A stretch of 64,000 nt of DNA, from positions 56,075 through 120,074 of the forward strand of contig NZ_PXUE01000008.1 in the NCBI RefSeq assembly GCF_003020585.1. Direction: 5' to 3'. Below the pieces are notes generated by a model. It saw only the letters and a program-made list of their open reading frames with translations, was not told the DNA's origin and did not search any database. The stretch comes from Chryseobacterium aurantiacum (GTDB lineage: Bacteria; Bacteroidota; Bacteroidia; Flavobacteriales; Weeksellaceae). Below are positions 15,225-23,619 of the stretch, one piece after another (the stretch's first letter is position 1; each line of letters starts with the position of its first letter). The translations under genes were made by a program, and so were the position numbers.

Positions 15225-15515
15225 ATGATGACACAAAAACAAAAAACACTTGCAATTTATGCTCTTCCATTGGCTTTGCTATGCATACCATTGCTGGGGA
15301 ATGTATTTTCTAAAGAAGTAAACTGGACGACTTCAGATTTCCTGATTGCCGGAGCTCTTCTTTTTACAACCGCTTTTTTGATCAACCTGGTCAGAAGCAG
15401 AATAAAAAAACAAAGTCAGAGAATTCTGATCTCTATTTTTATTTTACTGGTATTTGCACTGATTTGGATCGAAATCGCAGTAGGAATTTTCGGAAGCCTG
15501 TTTGCGGGAAGCTAA
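15225..15515 (+). CDS. Small three-helix membrane protein
   Basis: 96 residues with three hydrophobic segments (about 11-29, 37-57 and 67-92) and a basic loop RSRIKKQSQR between the last two. No recognised family motif. The palindrome in front of it puts it under the likely control of the winged-helix regulator. Unknown function. Confidence 0.75.
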   Translation: MMTQKQKTLAIYALPLALLCIPLLGNVFSKEVNWTTSDFLIAGALLFTTAFLINLVRSRIKKQSQRILISIFILLVFALIWIEIAVGIFGSLFAGS

Positions 15516-15582
15516 CCTCCTTGCCGGCTATTATTTAGCATTCAATAGAATAAAATAAAATCTGTTTTCAAATAATTACATT

Positions 15583-16068
15583 ATGAAAAAAATACGCGTC
15601 CAGTTTCTGCTTTTTGTGTATGATAAAACCCAGAAATTATACAGAAAATACTTTAAAAAGAAAAAAAGACAATGGCAGTTTAATGAAAAACAGCTGTTAG
15701 AGTTTCAGGAAGACTCATTGGGAAGAAAACTTGGTGAATTTTACCATAAGCATGGATTCTCAATGATCCCGAAGATGGAAAACCATGATGTTCATCACCT
15801 GATTACCGGTTGTGGAACTAATTTCGAAGACGAAATTGCCATGCAATATCTATTGCTGGGAAATGGCAAACTAAATGCCCATCTTTTAGCTGCTATCGTT
15901 TTGGGAACATTTATTCTGCCTGAATATGTGAAAATTTATATCAAAGCCTACAAAAAAGGACAAAATATGCGTGAATTTCATCAGTGGGACTTTGAAAGCT
16001 TATTGTGGCAGAACTTTGATCATCTGAAAGACTTTATTCAACAAAAAGATACGGTTGTACTCCATTAA
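15583..16068 (+). CDS. Coq4-like protein
   Basis: 161 residues. The motif HDVHHLITGCGTNFEDEIAMQ (about 69-89) matches the Coq4 signature HDxxHx(11)E, the zinc/metal-binding site of the ubiquinone biosynthesis scaffold protein, now thought to act in oxidative decarboxylation of quinone precursors. The rest is helical with a basic N-terminus. Flavobacteria make menaquinone, not ubiquinone, so the substrate here must differ or the protein has another role. The next gene starts eight bases downstream. Confidence 0.8.
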   Translation: MKKIRVQFLLFVYDKTQKLYRKYFKKKKRQWQFNEKQLLEFQEDSLGRKLGEFYHKHGFSMIPKMENHDVHHLITGCGTNFEDEIAMQYLLLGNGKLNAHLLAAIVLGTFILPEYVKIYIKAYKKGQNMREFHQWDFESLLWQNFDHLKDFIQQKDTVVLH

Positions 16069-16075
16069 ATATCAT

Positions 16076-16369
16076 ATGGAAAATATTAAGTTCAGTTTAA
16101 CAGGGAAGTATACATTCCTTATCTCATTTGTACTGGGAACATTGTTGTTTCTTACGTTTCTGATTGTTCGTAATGAATTTCTTTTACTGCTTGGCTTTGC
16201 CTATGTGATGATTGCCATAATAGTAAATCTGATCATTCTTTTGTATGAATTAGGCATCTACCTTAACGATATTTCTGAAAAAAAAGCTTCCGGAAACTCA
16301 GCGCTTCTTTTGCTTTTAAATATTCCCATTGCTTCAATATATCTTCTCATTCTTTTTAGTTTTTTCTAA
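16076..16369 (+). CDS. Small membrane protein
   Basis: 97 residues from ATG 16076 (MENIKFSLTGKY); the frame is open from 16055 but that would overlap the Coq4-like gene end. Three hydrophobic segments (about 11-30, 35-60 and 75-96). Nothing in the sequence points to a function. It is part of a tight run: eight bases after the previous stop and 19 before the next gene. Confidence 0.75.
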   Translation: MENIKFSLTGKYTFLISFVLGTLLFLTFLIVRNEFLLLLGFAYVMIAIIVNLIILLYELGIYLNDISEKKASGNSALLLLLNIPIASIYLLILFSFF

Positions 16370-16388
16370 TTATTTAATTCTTTAAAAC

Positions 16389-17759
16389 ATGAAAACACAT
16401 CACTATATATTTCTTACAACAGCCCTATTTGTCATTCTGTTCTATGATCAGGACCTAGGGCTGAATCTTGGTATCTTGGGAATTCTGTACGCAGTTTTGA
16501 CCTTTTTTAAAACAATTGAAAAAAATAAAACCAGAACATTCTACATTCTTACTGCTACAAGTATCCTCTCAAGTATAGCTTTTGCTTGGTATGGAGACTT
16601 TCCATCCTTTCTGGCGGTGGCAAGCTCCCTTCTTTTGCTTGCTTATAAATCGAAAAACAGAAGAATGAAGATCCTTTTTCTTATTCCTGTCTTTATTGTG
16701 AACTGCTGTACTTCCATCTGCCGGATCTTTATGCTGGATGATTGGCTTCCCAAAGGAAATGTTTCAGGGTTGTGGCAAAAAATTATGGCTTTCGTACTGA
16801 TTCCTGTACTGCTTTTATCCGTCTTCTTTGGAATTTACGCAACAGGAAGCAATCACTTTGCGGCCCTGTTTACAGATTATGAACTTGATCTTAATCTTTG
16901 GCAGGTGTTATGCCTTACCGTTTTAGGATTTTTCATTGCCTTTAATTACTGGAATCACGCTGTTGAAAAGCTCATATATAAAAACAATCATTTTCTGGAT
17001 AATGACTTTCAAAAAGAGGTTCAGACTCCAAAGGCAACCTATTCATTCCTTGATCTTGATGCAGAAAGAATAAGTGGAATTGTATCTTTCTTTTCCTTGA
17101 ATATTTTATTGATCTTTTTCATCGCTACCTATAACTATGAGCAGTTTTATGAAGTTTCTAAAACACCGGTTCAGCTATCAGAGGAAACCCATGAAAGGGT
17201 AAACGCCGTGATCCTGTCTATAATAATGGCTATTTTGGTTATTATGTTCTACTTTAAATCTGGTTTTAACTTTGATCCTAAGGCAAAGCTGATGAAAATT
17301 TTGGCTAAGATCTGGATCTTCCTTAATGCGGTTTTGATATTATCCGCAGCTGTGAAAAACTATGAATATATTGTTAATTATGCTTTTACTTATAAAAGAC
17401 TCGGTGTATTTGCCTTTCTACTTCTGTCATTGATTGGGCTTGGACTTACTTATATTAAAATTCAAAAAAGAAAACGTAATGCATTTCTTTTTAATACGAT
17501 GGTCTGGTATTTTTATATAATTATTTTAGTGTGCAGCTATATCAATTGGGGTGGTTTTATTATTTCTCAGAATATGAAGCGTAAAAACTTTGACGTTAGT
17601 TATCATTTTGATACGGTCAACTTTAGTGAAAAGGAACTTTTAAAATATGCGGAAGAAAAAAATGATCTGAAGCTTAAGAAGGCTCTTCAGAACAAGATTA
17701 AAAACGAAAAGACAAAAACCCTTCTTTCAAAGATTGGTTATTATGAAACCATCAAATAA
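16389..17759 (+). CDS. Polytopic membrane protein, DUF4173/DUF4153-like
   Basis: 456 residues with about eleven to twelve transmembrane segments, broken by a cytoplasmic loop near residues 195-230 and another around 262-275 (VQLSEETHERVN). The YTYKRLGVFAFLLLSLIGLG stretch (335-354) is typical of DUF4173 proteins, whose role is unknown (sometimes beside histidine kinases). The last 70 residues are soluble and helical with many Lys/Glu. It ends a run of five small membrane or Coq4-like genes that starts at 15225. Family call is tentative. Confidence 0.75.
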   Translation: MKTHHYIFLTTALFVILFYDQDLGLNLGILGILYAVLTFFKTIEKNKTRTFYILTATSILSSIAFAWYGDFPSFLAVASSLLLLAYKSKNRRMKILFLIPVFIVNCCTSICRIFMLDDWLPKGNVSGLWQKIMAFVLIPVLLLSVFFGIYATGSNHFAALFTDYELDLNLWQVLCLTVLGFFIAFNYWNHAVEKLIYKNNHFLDNDFQKEVQTPKATYSFLDLDAERISGIVSFFSLNILLIFFIATYNYEQFYEVSKTPVQLSEETHERVNAVILSIIMAILVIMFYFKSGFNFDPKAKLMKILAKIWIFLNAVLILSAAVKNYEYIVNYAFTYKRLGVFAFLLLSLIGLGLTYIKIQKRKRNAFLFNTMVWYFYIIILVCSYINWGGFIISQNMKRKNFDVSYHFDTVNFSEKELLKYAEEKNDLKLKKALQNKIKNEKTKTLLSKIGYYETIK

Positions 17760-17879
17760 CAGAAAAATAGGATGAAAAACTTAATCCAATCCCAAAGGTT
17801 TAAAGTGAATCACATTTAAATTGATTAAAAACAGTAATGAAAAGATAATTCCGTAAAAAAAGTAAGACCTTTAAAAGAG

Positions 17880-17896
17880 TTGGAACAATTTTCGCA
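17880..17896 (+). promoter_or_regulatory. Sigma-54-like promoter
   Basis: TTGGAACAATTTTCGCA: GG at -24 and GC at -12 with exactly ten bases between, the sigma-54 spacing. It lies about 53 bases before a lipoprotein gene. A matching site is at 18500. Confidence 0.5.
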
Positions 17897-17948
17897 CTTA
17901 AAAAGGACTTAACAGAATGCTGTATTCACATTCTTAAAATTAATTATT

Positions 17949-18488
17949 ATGAAAAAAAGCTTATTGTTAATTCCATTGATTATTATTTCATGTAAAAAGG
18001 ATCCTGCAGTGACGGATGTATCCTCAAAAGATTCTGCAGCGGTAACAGAAATGCCGGATTCTGTTTATAAGACAGATTCTGCTGTATTGAGAACAAGAGA
18101 TTCAATTATTAACAATGCTCCCGCTACCAAAGAAGTTTTGCGTAAAGGAGTGATGAGAAATGAAAAAGAGGGACAAATTGTAAGAACAGCAGATGCTTCC
18201 CAGCTTCCGTTTACATTAGGTGAAGAGTTTACAAAAGATGATCAGGAACTTGTTTTAAAGCTTACCAATTTTGATCAGCCCAATATAAAAGCGAAAATTT
18301 CAACCAAGGAAAAAGAATTTAATATCAGGTTCAACCAGATTAAGCTTCCCAACGGAAACTACGATGGGCCTTTCGGAAGAGACATTACTTATGAAGTTCC
18401 GGGAAAAGGAGAGGTTTGGTTGATTATCGGGAAAAGTAATATGGCTTCGGGAAATACCAAGGGCCACTTTACAGTAAGTGTAGAGTAG
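17949..18488 (+). CDS. Lipoprotein of unknown function (Ser/Asp/Ala-rich N-terminus)
   Basis: 179 residues with a lipoprotein signal (MKKSLLLIPLIIISCKK, lipid Cys15), then a low-complexity stretch rich in Asp, Ser, Ala and Thr (about 17-60), then a compact beta-rich domain (about 75-178) ending in WLIIGKSNMASGNTKGHFTVSVE. No family is recognised. It has its own sigma-54-like promoter and its neighbour downstream has another. Confidence 0.8.
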   Translation: MKKSLLLIPLIIISCKKDPAVTDVSSKDSAAVTEMPDSVYKTDSAVLRTRDSIINNAPATKEVLRKGVMRNEKEGQIVRTADASQLPFTLGEEFTKDDQELVLKLTNFDQPNIKAKISTKEKEFNIRFNQIKLPNGNYDGPFGRDITYEVPGKGEVWLIIGKSNMASGNTKGHFTVSVE

Positions 18489-18499
18489 GATTAACCAAT

Positions 18500-18516
18500 T
18501 TGGTACAATTTCTGCA
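18500..18516 (+). promoter_or_regulatory. Sigma-54-like promoter
   Basis: TTGGTACAATTTCTGCA: GG-N10-GC, with better match to the -12 TGCA than the site at 17880. It begins 12 bases after the previous stop codon and 46 before the next start. Confidence 0.55.
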
Positions 18517-18545
18517 AACTATACTCAAAGTTTAAATTTAATATT

Positions 18546-19058
18546 ATGAAAAATATAGTTCTAACAGCAATGGCCGCTTCAGCTGTACTTGTAAGTTGCG
18601 GAACCGTACAATCGCTGGTTCAGAATACATTTCCATACACAGCAAATGTTTTAGTTTCAACAGGAGTACCTGCTGACAAGGAAGTTTCTTCTACAGCTAC
18701 TGCTACCAATGTGCAAACATGGTTTGGAGGAAATAATAATGCAAAAATCAAGGATGTGAGAATTTCTGAAGCCAAGATCTCTGTAGCTTCTCCATCAGGT
18801 GGAAATTTAAGCGCATTTAAGTCCGTTAAAATATATGTTTCATCCAATGGAACAGGAGAAAGGCTTATTGCATCACGCTCCAATATGGCCAATAATTCTT
18901 CCAGCTTAAATCTGGATTTGAATGATACCGGATTTTTGGATGAAATTGTAAAAAGCTCAGGACTTACCGTAAGAACTGTTTATGAACTGAAAAATCAAAC
19001 AACTTCAGACATGAACATTAAAGTTGCCCTTAACTTCAGCAGCGTTCCTGCGAAGTAA
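18546..19058 (+). CDS. Lipoprotein of unknown function
   Basis: 170 residues with a lipoprotein signal (MKNIVLTAMAASAVLVSCGT, lipid Cys18). The mature part is beta-rich with no Cys and no recognised motif (ATNVQTWFGGNNNAKIKDVR, then SSNGTGERLIASRSN), ending NIKVALNFSSVPAK. Together with the lipoprotein at 17949 it may form a small sigma-54-controlled envelope set. Role unknown. Confidence 0.8.
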   Translation: MKNIVLTAMAASAVLVSCGTVQSLVQNTFPYTANVLVSTGVPADKEVSSTATATNVQTWFGGNNNAKIKDVRISEAKISVASPSGGNLSAFKSVKIYVSSNGTGERLIASRSNMANNSSSLNLDLNDTGFLDEIVKSSGLTVRTVYELKNQTTSDMNIKVALNFSSVPAK

Positions 19059-19081
19059 TTTTATAAATGTTTATTAAGAGA

Positions 19082-19112
19082 AACACCTTTCAGCATGCTG
19101 AAAGGTGTTTTT
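19082..19112. terminator. Bidirectional terminator between converging genes
   Basis: Perfect palindrome: AACACCTTTCAGCA at 19082-19095 faces TGCTGAAAGGTGTT at 19096-19109, with As on one side and Ts on the other, so it can end both the lipoprotein gene and the minus-strand subtilase. Confidence 0.85.
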
Positions 19113-19117
19113 TTACA

Positions 19118-20770
19118 TTATAGCTTAGTGAATTTTTCAACCACTCTTCTTTGTCCCTCATTAATATTGATGATGTACTGACCTGCCGGCAGATGAGAAA
19201 CATTAATCTTTTCATCCGACGAAACAGTACTTTTTATAACCGATCTTCCATACATATTGAAGATTTCAATATCCAGTTTTTTATTTTCAGTATTTTGAAT
19301 GGCAATAGAACTGCTGGACGGATTCGGATAGATTTTTACCTCTAGTGGAGCTAGTGTTTTCACAGGAGTCACAAATTTGCTTTCCAATTGTAATATAGCA
19401 TTTTTTACATTCGGAAGCGGACCTATCTTTTTATTAACATCTGTACCACCCTGAGGAATTCCTGTAGAAACCAAAAGATTTTTCATGGCAGCCGGACTTA
19501 AGTATTGTCCCGTAGTCTGACGGTAAAAAGACTGAACCAGCACGGCAGCAGAAGCTACTGTAGGAGTTGCTGAACTCGTTCCACTGAAATAATTATAAGT
19601 TCTGTTGTTATCATTGTCATACTTCTGGTAAGAACCATATCCTGCTGCCAGAACACTGCTTCCCCATCCCTGTACATCAACTCTGCTTCCAAATGTACTG
19701 AAGCTTTGCTTAGAATGGGTTGTATTAGGAGTTCCGGCCCCTACAATAATAGCACCGCTATTCCCTCTTGCTCTATAGGCTGCATAAAAAGGATCATCCA
19801 GATCCTGGTTTCCATTACCTGCCGCTGCAACAATAATAATCCCTGAATCTGTCGCTGCTTTTGTAAGATCCCAAATCACGCTGTCATACTCAGCAGGACA
19901 ATATTGGCCGTCTTTTCCACCTGTCTGCATTTCATACAAAATGATGTCTCCGGCCTGAGATGCATTGATGGATCTGCTTACCGCCGATGCTCTGTTGTAA
20001 CCAACAGTTGTCCATTCCATATATCCCTTTATTTCTGAAGCATTATAAACAGCGCCCGTAAGTCCGATATTATCTTTTATAGATCCTAGAATACTTACCA
20101 CAGCCGTTCCATGATCTCTATAGTTGTTATTTGATAACCCGGAATTAGGTGTGTATCCAGGCTCCAATTGTATAGAATTTTGGTTAGAAAGCATTTCATG
20201 AGTTTTATAAAAACCATATTCCACATCGCGGATTTTGATGTTTTGCCCTGTAACTCCTCTTGACCATGCATACTTTGCATTGATTCCCGGATTGTCATTC
20301 AGGTAGGTTTGCAGGCTTTCAAGATCGGGAGTAGCTACAAACATATTAACTACAGGAGGTTCAATAGGTGTACCGCTCATTACAGATACATATTCTATTT
20401 CAGGAAATCTTTCCAGAGTTTGGATAAGCTTTTGGGCGGCTTCATTATTCTGTAGTGGAAGATTCGCTTTAAATATTCTTTTCAGTTTTTGAACAGACTC
20501 TCCGGAGTTTCCATTCATCTTACTGCTTTCCATCATTTCATTGATTTTTTTGTCACTGAAACCAAGATCATAGGTAAATGAAATTCCATTTTCCCGAGCA
20601 AATTTTTCCAAATCCGAATTTTTACTGAATGCTGCTTTCTCAGATTCAATATCCTTTGAAAAGCATACATAAATTACATCACTTTGATGATCGCGGCCAT
20701 ATTGCGCCTGACCGAAAGAAAAGAAGAAACAAAACACTAAGAGTGTAGAAAATTTAAATTTTGTTTTCAT
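19118..20770 (-). CDS. Secreted subtilase (S8 peptidase) with T9SS sorting domain
   Basis: 550 residues from ATG 20770 (MKTKFKFSTLLVFCFFFSFG, signal peptide); the frame is open further upstream but that part has no signal-like start. The triad is Asp182 (KIRDVEYGF), His220 (RDHGTAVVS) and Ser398 (FSGTSSATP), with the oxyanion Asn318 in AAAGNGN. Residues about 25-150 are a propeptide-like domain; residues 475-550 are a type A sorting domain (EVKIYPNPSSSSIAI ... RRVVEKFTKL). A secreted serine protease, probably with a nutritional or maturation role. Confidence 0.9.
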   Translation of the reverse strand: MKTKFKFSTLLVFCFFFSFGQAQYGRDHQSDVIYVCFSKDIESEKAAFSKNSDLEKFARENGISFTYDLGFSDKKINEMMESSKMNGNSGESVQKLKRIFKANLPLQNNEAAQKLIQTLERFPEIEYVSVMSGTPIEPPVVNMFVATPDLESLQTYLNDNPGINAKYAWSRGVTGQNIKIRDVEYGFYKTHEMLSNQNSIQLEPGYTPNSGLSNNNYRDHGTAVVSILGSIKDNIGLTGAVYNASEIKGYMEWTTVGYNRASAVSRSINASQAGDIILYEMQTGGKDGQYCPAEYDSVIWDLTKAATDSGIIIVAAAGNGNQDLDDPFYAAYRARGNSGAIIVGAGTPNTTHSKQSFSTFGSRVDVQGWGSSVLAAGYGSYQKYDNDNNRTYNYFSGTSSATPTVASAAVLVQSFYRQTTGQYLSPAAMKNLLVSTGIPQGGTDVNKKIGPLPNVKNAILQLESKFVTPVKTLAPLEVKIYPNPSSSSIAIQNTENKKLDIEIFNMYGRSVIKSTVSSDEKINVSHLPAGQYIININEGQRRVVEKFTKL

Positions 20771-20909
20771 AATATTTTTGTTAAATGGTTGAGAATAAGT
20801 TTGGATAATCTCAAAATTAATAATAAAATAAAAACAAATCACATTTTTGTGAATTTATTTTTCAAACCTTGTGTTTTAGCATTTCACAGATGATTTATTT
20901 GAATATGAG

Positions 20910-20978
20910 AAAGGCAAATGATGCCTTTTTGATTGATTCCATGACAAAAAATACCTTTCAACATCATTGAAAGGTATT
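20910..20978 (-). terminator. Tandem hairpins after the minus-strand membrane-protein gene
   Basis: On the minus strand, AATACCTTTCAA / TTGAAAGGTATT (20950-20961 with 20967-20978) is followed by Ts and ends the gene at 21009. A second, shorter hairpin AAAGGCA / TGCCTTT (20910-20928) has a T tract on the plus strand. Confidence 0.7.
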
Positions 20979-21008
20979 CTTAGATTAGGAAAAAATAGAG
21001 ATCTGATC

Positions 21009-21605
21009 TTATAAATCATCAAACCAATCTTCTTTATTTTTATGATAGAAAATCTTCTTTTTATTCAATATCTGATATTCAATTCCCATACTGTCTTTAC
21101 TTACACTAATGAGCTTTGCGCTTCGGATCGGATTGTTATCCGCCATTGCAGGGCTATCCGGTGTAATTTCGAAAATATCTTCAATAATTTTTCTGTAATG
21201 GGTTGTATAGACTGGCTTTTCAAGGATTCCTACCTTTTTATACACTGTAACCTGTGGCTTGGATAAAGCCCCGGGACGGCCACTTTCAATCCTGTAAACA
21301 TCATCCAGCTGAATTCGCTGATAATTGTCGTAAGTTGAGAAATAATTTACAATCATAAAAAAAGGAATCATCATTGGTAAAATGCTCAGAATAATACCCA
21401 ATACCAAAAGACTAAAGTAAGCCTTAATTACTTTTTTCTTCCAAAACCAAATGATGATAAAAACAGTCATTGCCAACCAAACCCAGTTGATAATTTTATC
21501 CGTAAAATATCCGGAATAACTGTATTTATTAAAGATTAAAACAATCTCACTCAGGAAAATTAAGCTGACAACTACATATGCAATTATTATATTTCTGTTT
21601 CTCAT
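21009..21605 (-). CDS. Membrane protein of unknown function
   Basis: 198 residues. Three transmembrane segments at about 5-25, 38-57 and 63-88, then a soluble C-terminal half of about 105 residues with VYRIESGRPGALSKPQVTVYKK and a terminal DWFDDL. No family recognised. It begins 11 bases after the dtd stop codon, so it is probably cotranscribed with dtd and the lipoprotein upstream of that. Confidence 0.75.
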   Translation of the reverse strand: MRNRNIIIAYVVVSLIFLSEIVLIFNKYSYSGYFTDKIINWVWLAMTVFIIIWFWKKKVIKAYFSLLVLGIILSILPMMIPFFMIVNYFSTYDNYQRIQLDDVYRIESGRPGALSKPQVTVYKKVGILEKPVYTTHYRKIIEDIFEITPDSPAMADNNPIRSAKLISVSKDSMGIEYQILNKKKIFYHKNKEDWFDDL

Positions 21606-21616
21606 TTGTTTGTAAA

Positions 21617-22066
21617 TCAGCTTTTTGTAATTGAATCCATAACAATGGTAACGGGGCCGTCATTAATTAAGGAAACCTTCATGTCTGCTCCGAAAATTCC
21701 GCTTTCAGTCTTCAGTCCTGATTGTGCTATTTCTGCTTTAAAGTAATCAAACAGAGGGATGGCTTTATCCGGCTTAGCTGCTTTGATGAAAGAGGGGCGA
21801 TTGCCTTTTTTGTAATCTGCAATCAATGTAAACTGACTGATGCACAGAATCTCTCCTGAAATATCCTTTACCGAAAGATTGAGTTTATCATCTTCATCTC
21901 CAAAGATTCTGAGGTTTATTACTTTTTGTACCAGCCAGTCAGCATCTGTCTTTTCATCATTCTCATCAATGCCTACCAGTAGCATTAAGCCTTTACCAAT
22001 TTCACCAACTATTTTTCCGTCTACTTTTACACTGGCTTCTGAGACTCTTTGTATAACGATCTTCAT
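21617..22066 (-). CDS. dtd: D-aminoacyl-tRNA deacylase
   Basis: 149 residues, the standard DTD length. The two signature motifs are present: SQFTL at 77-81 and NDGPVT at 135-140 (the Gly-cisPro element that rejects L-amino acids). The enzyme hydrolyses D-aminoacyl-tRNAs in the cytoplasm. The stop of the upstream lipoprotein is two bases away, so they share a transcript. Confidence 0.96.
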   Translation of the reverse strand: MKIVIQRVSEASVKVDGKIVGEIGKGLMLLVGIDENDEKTDADWLVQKVINLRIFGDEDDKLNLSVKDISGEILCISQFTLIADYKKGNRPSFIKAAKPDKAIPLFDYFKAEIAQSGLKTESGIFGADMKVSLINDGPVTIVMDSITKS

Positions 22067-22067
22067 T

Positions 22068-22523
22068 TTAGTAATATATATTTAAAACCTTGGTTACAGG
22101 ATCAAAGTTATAAAGATAGGTTTTAGGAGGAAGAGAAGTTTGGGAACCAGATTGAGGTTCACCGGTTCTTAGGATCCATCTTGTATTGTCCTTGGGACAT
22201 AAAATCGCGATATTGTCCTTTACCTCAAGTGTTGTATTGTTGTCAGGACATAGATGAGGTGCGTTTCTATCATAGACTTTGAAGCCATTCCCCACACGTA
22301 CAACAATCAATCCCCTTGTTCCTGCTTGCTGCTCGTTCACATAAACCCAGCCATTATCATAGGTCAGAGCATTGTATGCAGGGAGGTTCAGATTAAGCGT
22401 AACGTTAATAGGGTTGTTGGGAAAGCAGCTTACAGTATCTTCTCTGCTCCCGCATGAATTTATAGATAAATTACTGAAAATCAATAAAATGAAAATAGAT
22501 AGTATCGAAAAAGTTTTTTTCAT
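22068..22523 (-). CDS. Lipoprotein with Rieske-like fold lacking the cluster ligands
   Basis: 151 residues with a lipoprotein signal (MKKTFSILSIFILLIFSNLSINSC, lipid Cys24). The later part, with YDRNAPHLCPDNNTTLEV and IAILCPKDNTRWILRTGEP, has the layout of a Rieske domain, but the expected CxH and CxxH pairs are reduced to single Cys residues, so it probably binds no [2Fe-2S] cluster. Comparable degenerate Rieske lipoproteins occur beside dtd in Flavobacteriia. It reads divergently from greA. Confidence 0.65.
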   Translation of the reverse strand: MKKTFSILSIFILLIFSNLSINSCGSREDTVSCFPNNPINVTLNLNLPAYNALTYDNGWVYVNEQQAGTRGLIVVRVGNGFKVYDRNAPHLCPDNNTTLEVKDNIAILCPKDNTRWILRTGEPQSGSQTSLPPKTYLYNFDPVTKVLNIYY

Positions 22524-22540
22524 TTCAATTTAAATTTTTA

Positions 22541-22548
22541 TATATTTG
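22541..22548 (+). promoter_or_regulatory. Promoter -7 element of greA
   Basis: TATATTTG, a perfect TAnnTTTG box, giving a 5' leader of about 80 bases in front of greA. Confidence 0.55.
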
Positions 22549-22582
22549 TAAAAATTAAACGATTATAACACGTAAAACATTG

Positions 22583-22608
22583 TCCGGCAAATGTCGGATT
22601 ATTTTTTT
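22583..22608 (+). promoter_or_regulatory. Attenuator-like hairpin in the greA leader
   Basis: TCCGG (22583-22587) pairs with TCGGA (22594-22598) around CAAATG, followed by TTATTTTTTT. This is terminator-like and lies between the promoter and the greA start. In E. coli, the greA leader is also partly terminated to give GraL RNAs, so a comparable arrangement is possible. Confidence 0.4.
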
Positions 22609-22633
22609 ATACTAAAACTAAATTTTGAAAATT

Positions 22634-23104
22634 ATGGCAAGCTATGTAACAAAGGAGGGCCTAGAGAAAATGAAAGCTGAGCTGGAACAGTTGGAAACTG
22701 TGGAGAGACCAAAAATTACTCAGCAGATCGCAGAGGCAAGAGACAAAGGAGATTTGTCTGAAAATGCAGAGTATGATGCGGCTAAAGAGGCTCAGGGGAT
22801 GCTTGAAATGAGAATTTCTAAGCTGAAAGATGTTATCTCAACTTCTAAAATTATAGACGAAAGCCAATTAGATACTTCAAAAGTTTCAATCCTGACAACG
22901 GTGAAGCTTAAAAACAATGCGACTAAACAAGAGCAGGTATTTAAATTGGTACCGGATAATGAAAGTGACCTTAAAACAGGGAAGATTTCTGTAAACACAC
23001 CGATCGCAAAAGGTCTGTTAGGGAAAGCTATTGGCGAAACGGCAGAAATTACCTTACCAAACGGTAATAAGCTTTCATTCGAAGTATTAGACATTTCTCT
23101 ATAG
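22634..23104 (+). CDS. greA: Transcript cleavage factor GreA
   Basis: 156 residues from ATG 22634 (MASYVTKEGLEKMKAELEQL); the frame reaches a TTG three codons earlier but the family starts here. GreA rescues backtracked RNA polymerase by stimulating cleavage of the nascent RNA. The N-terminal coiled-coil carries the acidic tip DLSENAEYDAAKEAQ (about 39-53), and the C-terminal FKBP-like domain ends in NKLSFEVLDISL. Length is typical (158 in E. coli). The HIT gene follows after 56 bases of CTTCTAAC-rich sequence. Confidence 0.96.
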   Translation: MASYVTKEGLEKMKAELEQLETVERPKITQQIAEARDKGDLSENAEYDAAKEAQGMLEMRISKLKDVISTSKIIDESQLDTSKVSILTTVKLKNNATKQEQVFKLVPDNESDLKTGKISVNTPIAKGLLGKAIGETAEITLPNGNKLSFEVLDISL

Positions 23105-23160
23105 TCTGGTAGATCCCTTTTATTTCTAACTTCTAATATATAACCTCTAACTTCTGATAA

Positions 23161-23550
23161 ATGAGCACTATATTCACAAAAATCATCAATGGCGAAATTC
23201 CCTCCTATAAAATTGCAGAGGATGAAAACTTTATCGCATTTTTAGACGCAATGCCTTTGGTGAAAGGACACACTTTAGTAGTTCCTAAAAAAGAAGTGGA
23301 TTTGATTTTTGATCTTGAAAGTGAAGAATACAAAAACCTTTGGGGATTTGCCCAAGAGGTAGCCAAGAAGATCAAAACTGCAGTTCCATGTGTAAGAGTT
23401 GGAGTGGCGGTTGTAGGACTTGAAGTTCCTCATGCCCACATTCATCTTATTCCTTTAAACAAGATAGAGGACATGAACTTTAGAAATGAAAGATTAAAAT
23501 TAACGAACGAAGAATATACAGAGATTCAAAACTCAATTATTAATTCTTAA
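23161..23550 (+). CDS. HIT family nucleotide hydrolase
   Basis: 129 residues with the histidine triad at HAHIHLIP (91-98), plus the family's start FTKIINGEIPSYKI. These HINT/HIT proteins hydrolyse nucleoside phosphoramidates or diadenosine-type substrates in the cytoplasm. It sits in the greA-HIT-clpX order, with a strong terminator behind it. Confidence 0.93.
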   Translation: MSTIFTKIINGEIPSYKIAEDENFIAFLDAMPLVKGHTLVVPKKEVDLIFDLESEEYKNLWGFAQEVAKKIKTAVPCVRVGVAVVGLEVPHAHIHLIPLNKIEDMNFRNERLKLTNEEYTEIQNSIINS

Positions 23551-23556
23551 AACACA

Positions 23557-23592
23557 GAAAATCGTAAAAAAGAAATTTTTTACGATTTTCTT
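23557..23592 (+). terminator. Terminator after the HIT gene
   Basis: 15-base stem GAAAATCGTAAAAAA / TTTTTTACGATTTTC with a GAAA tetraloop (23572-23575). Confidence 0.8.
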
Positions 23593-23619
23593 TAACATAT
23601 ACATATATTATTATCTCAT

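Noticed and set aside
15526..15539. GG-N10-GC string before the Coq4-like gene as a third sigma-54 site
   Set aside because: Only the GG and GC bases match; the TTGG and TGCA context is missing, unlike the two sites at 17880 and 18500.
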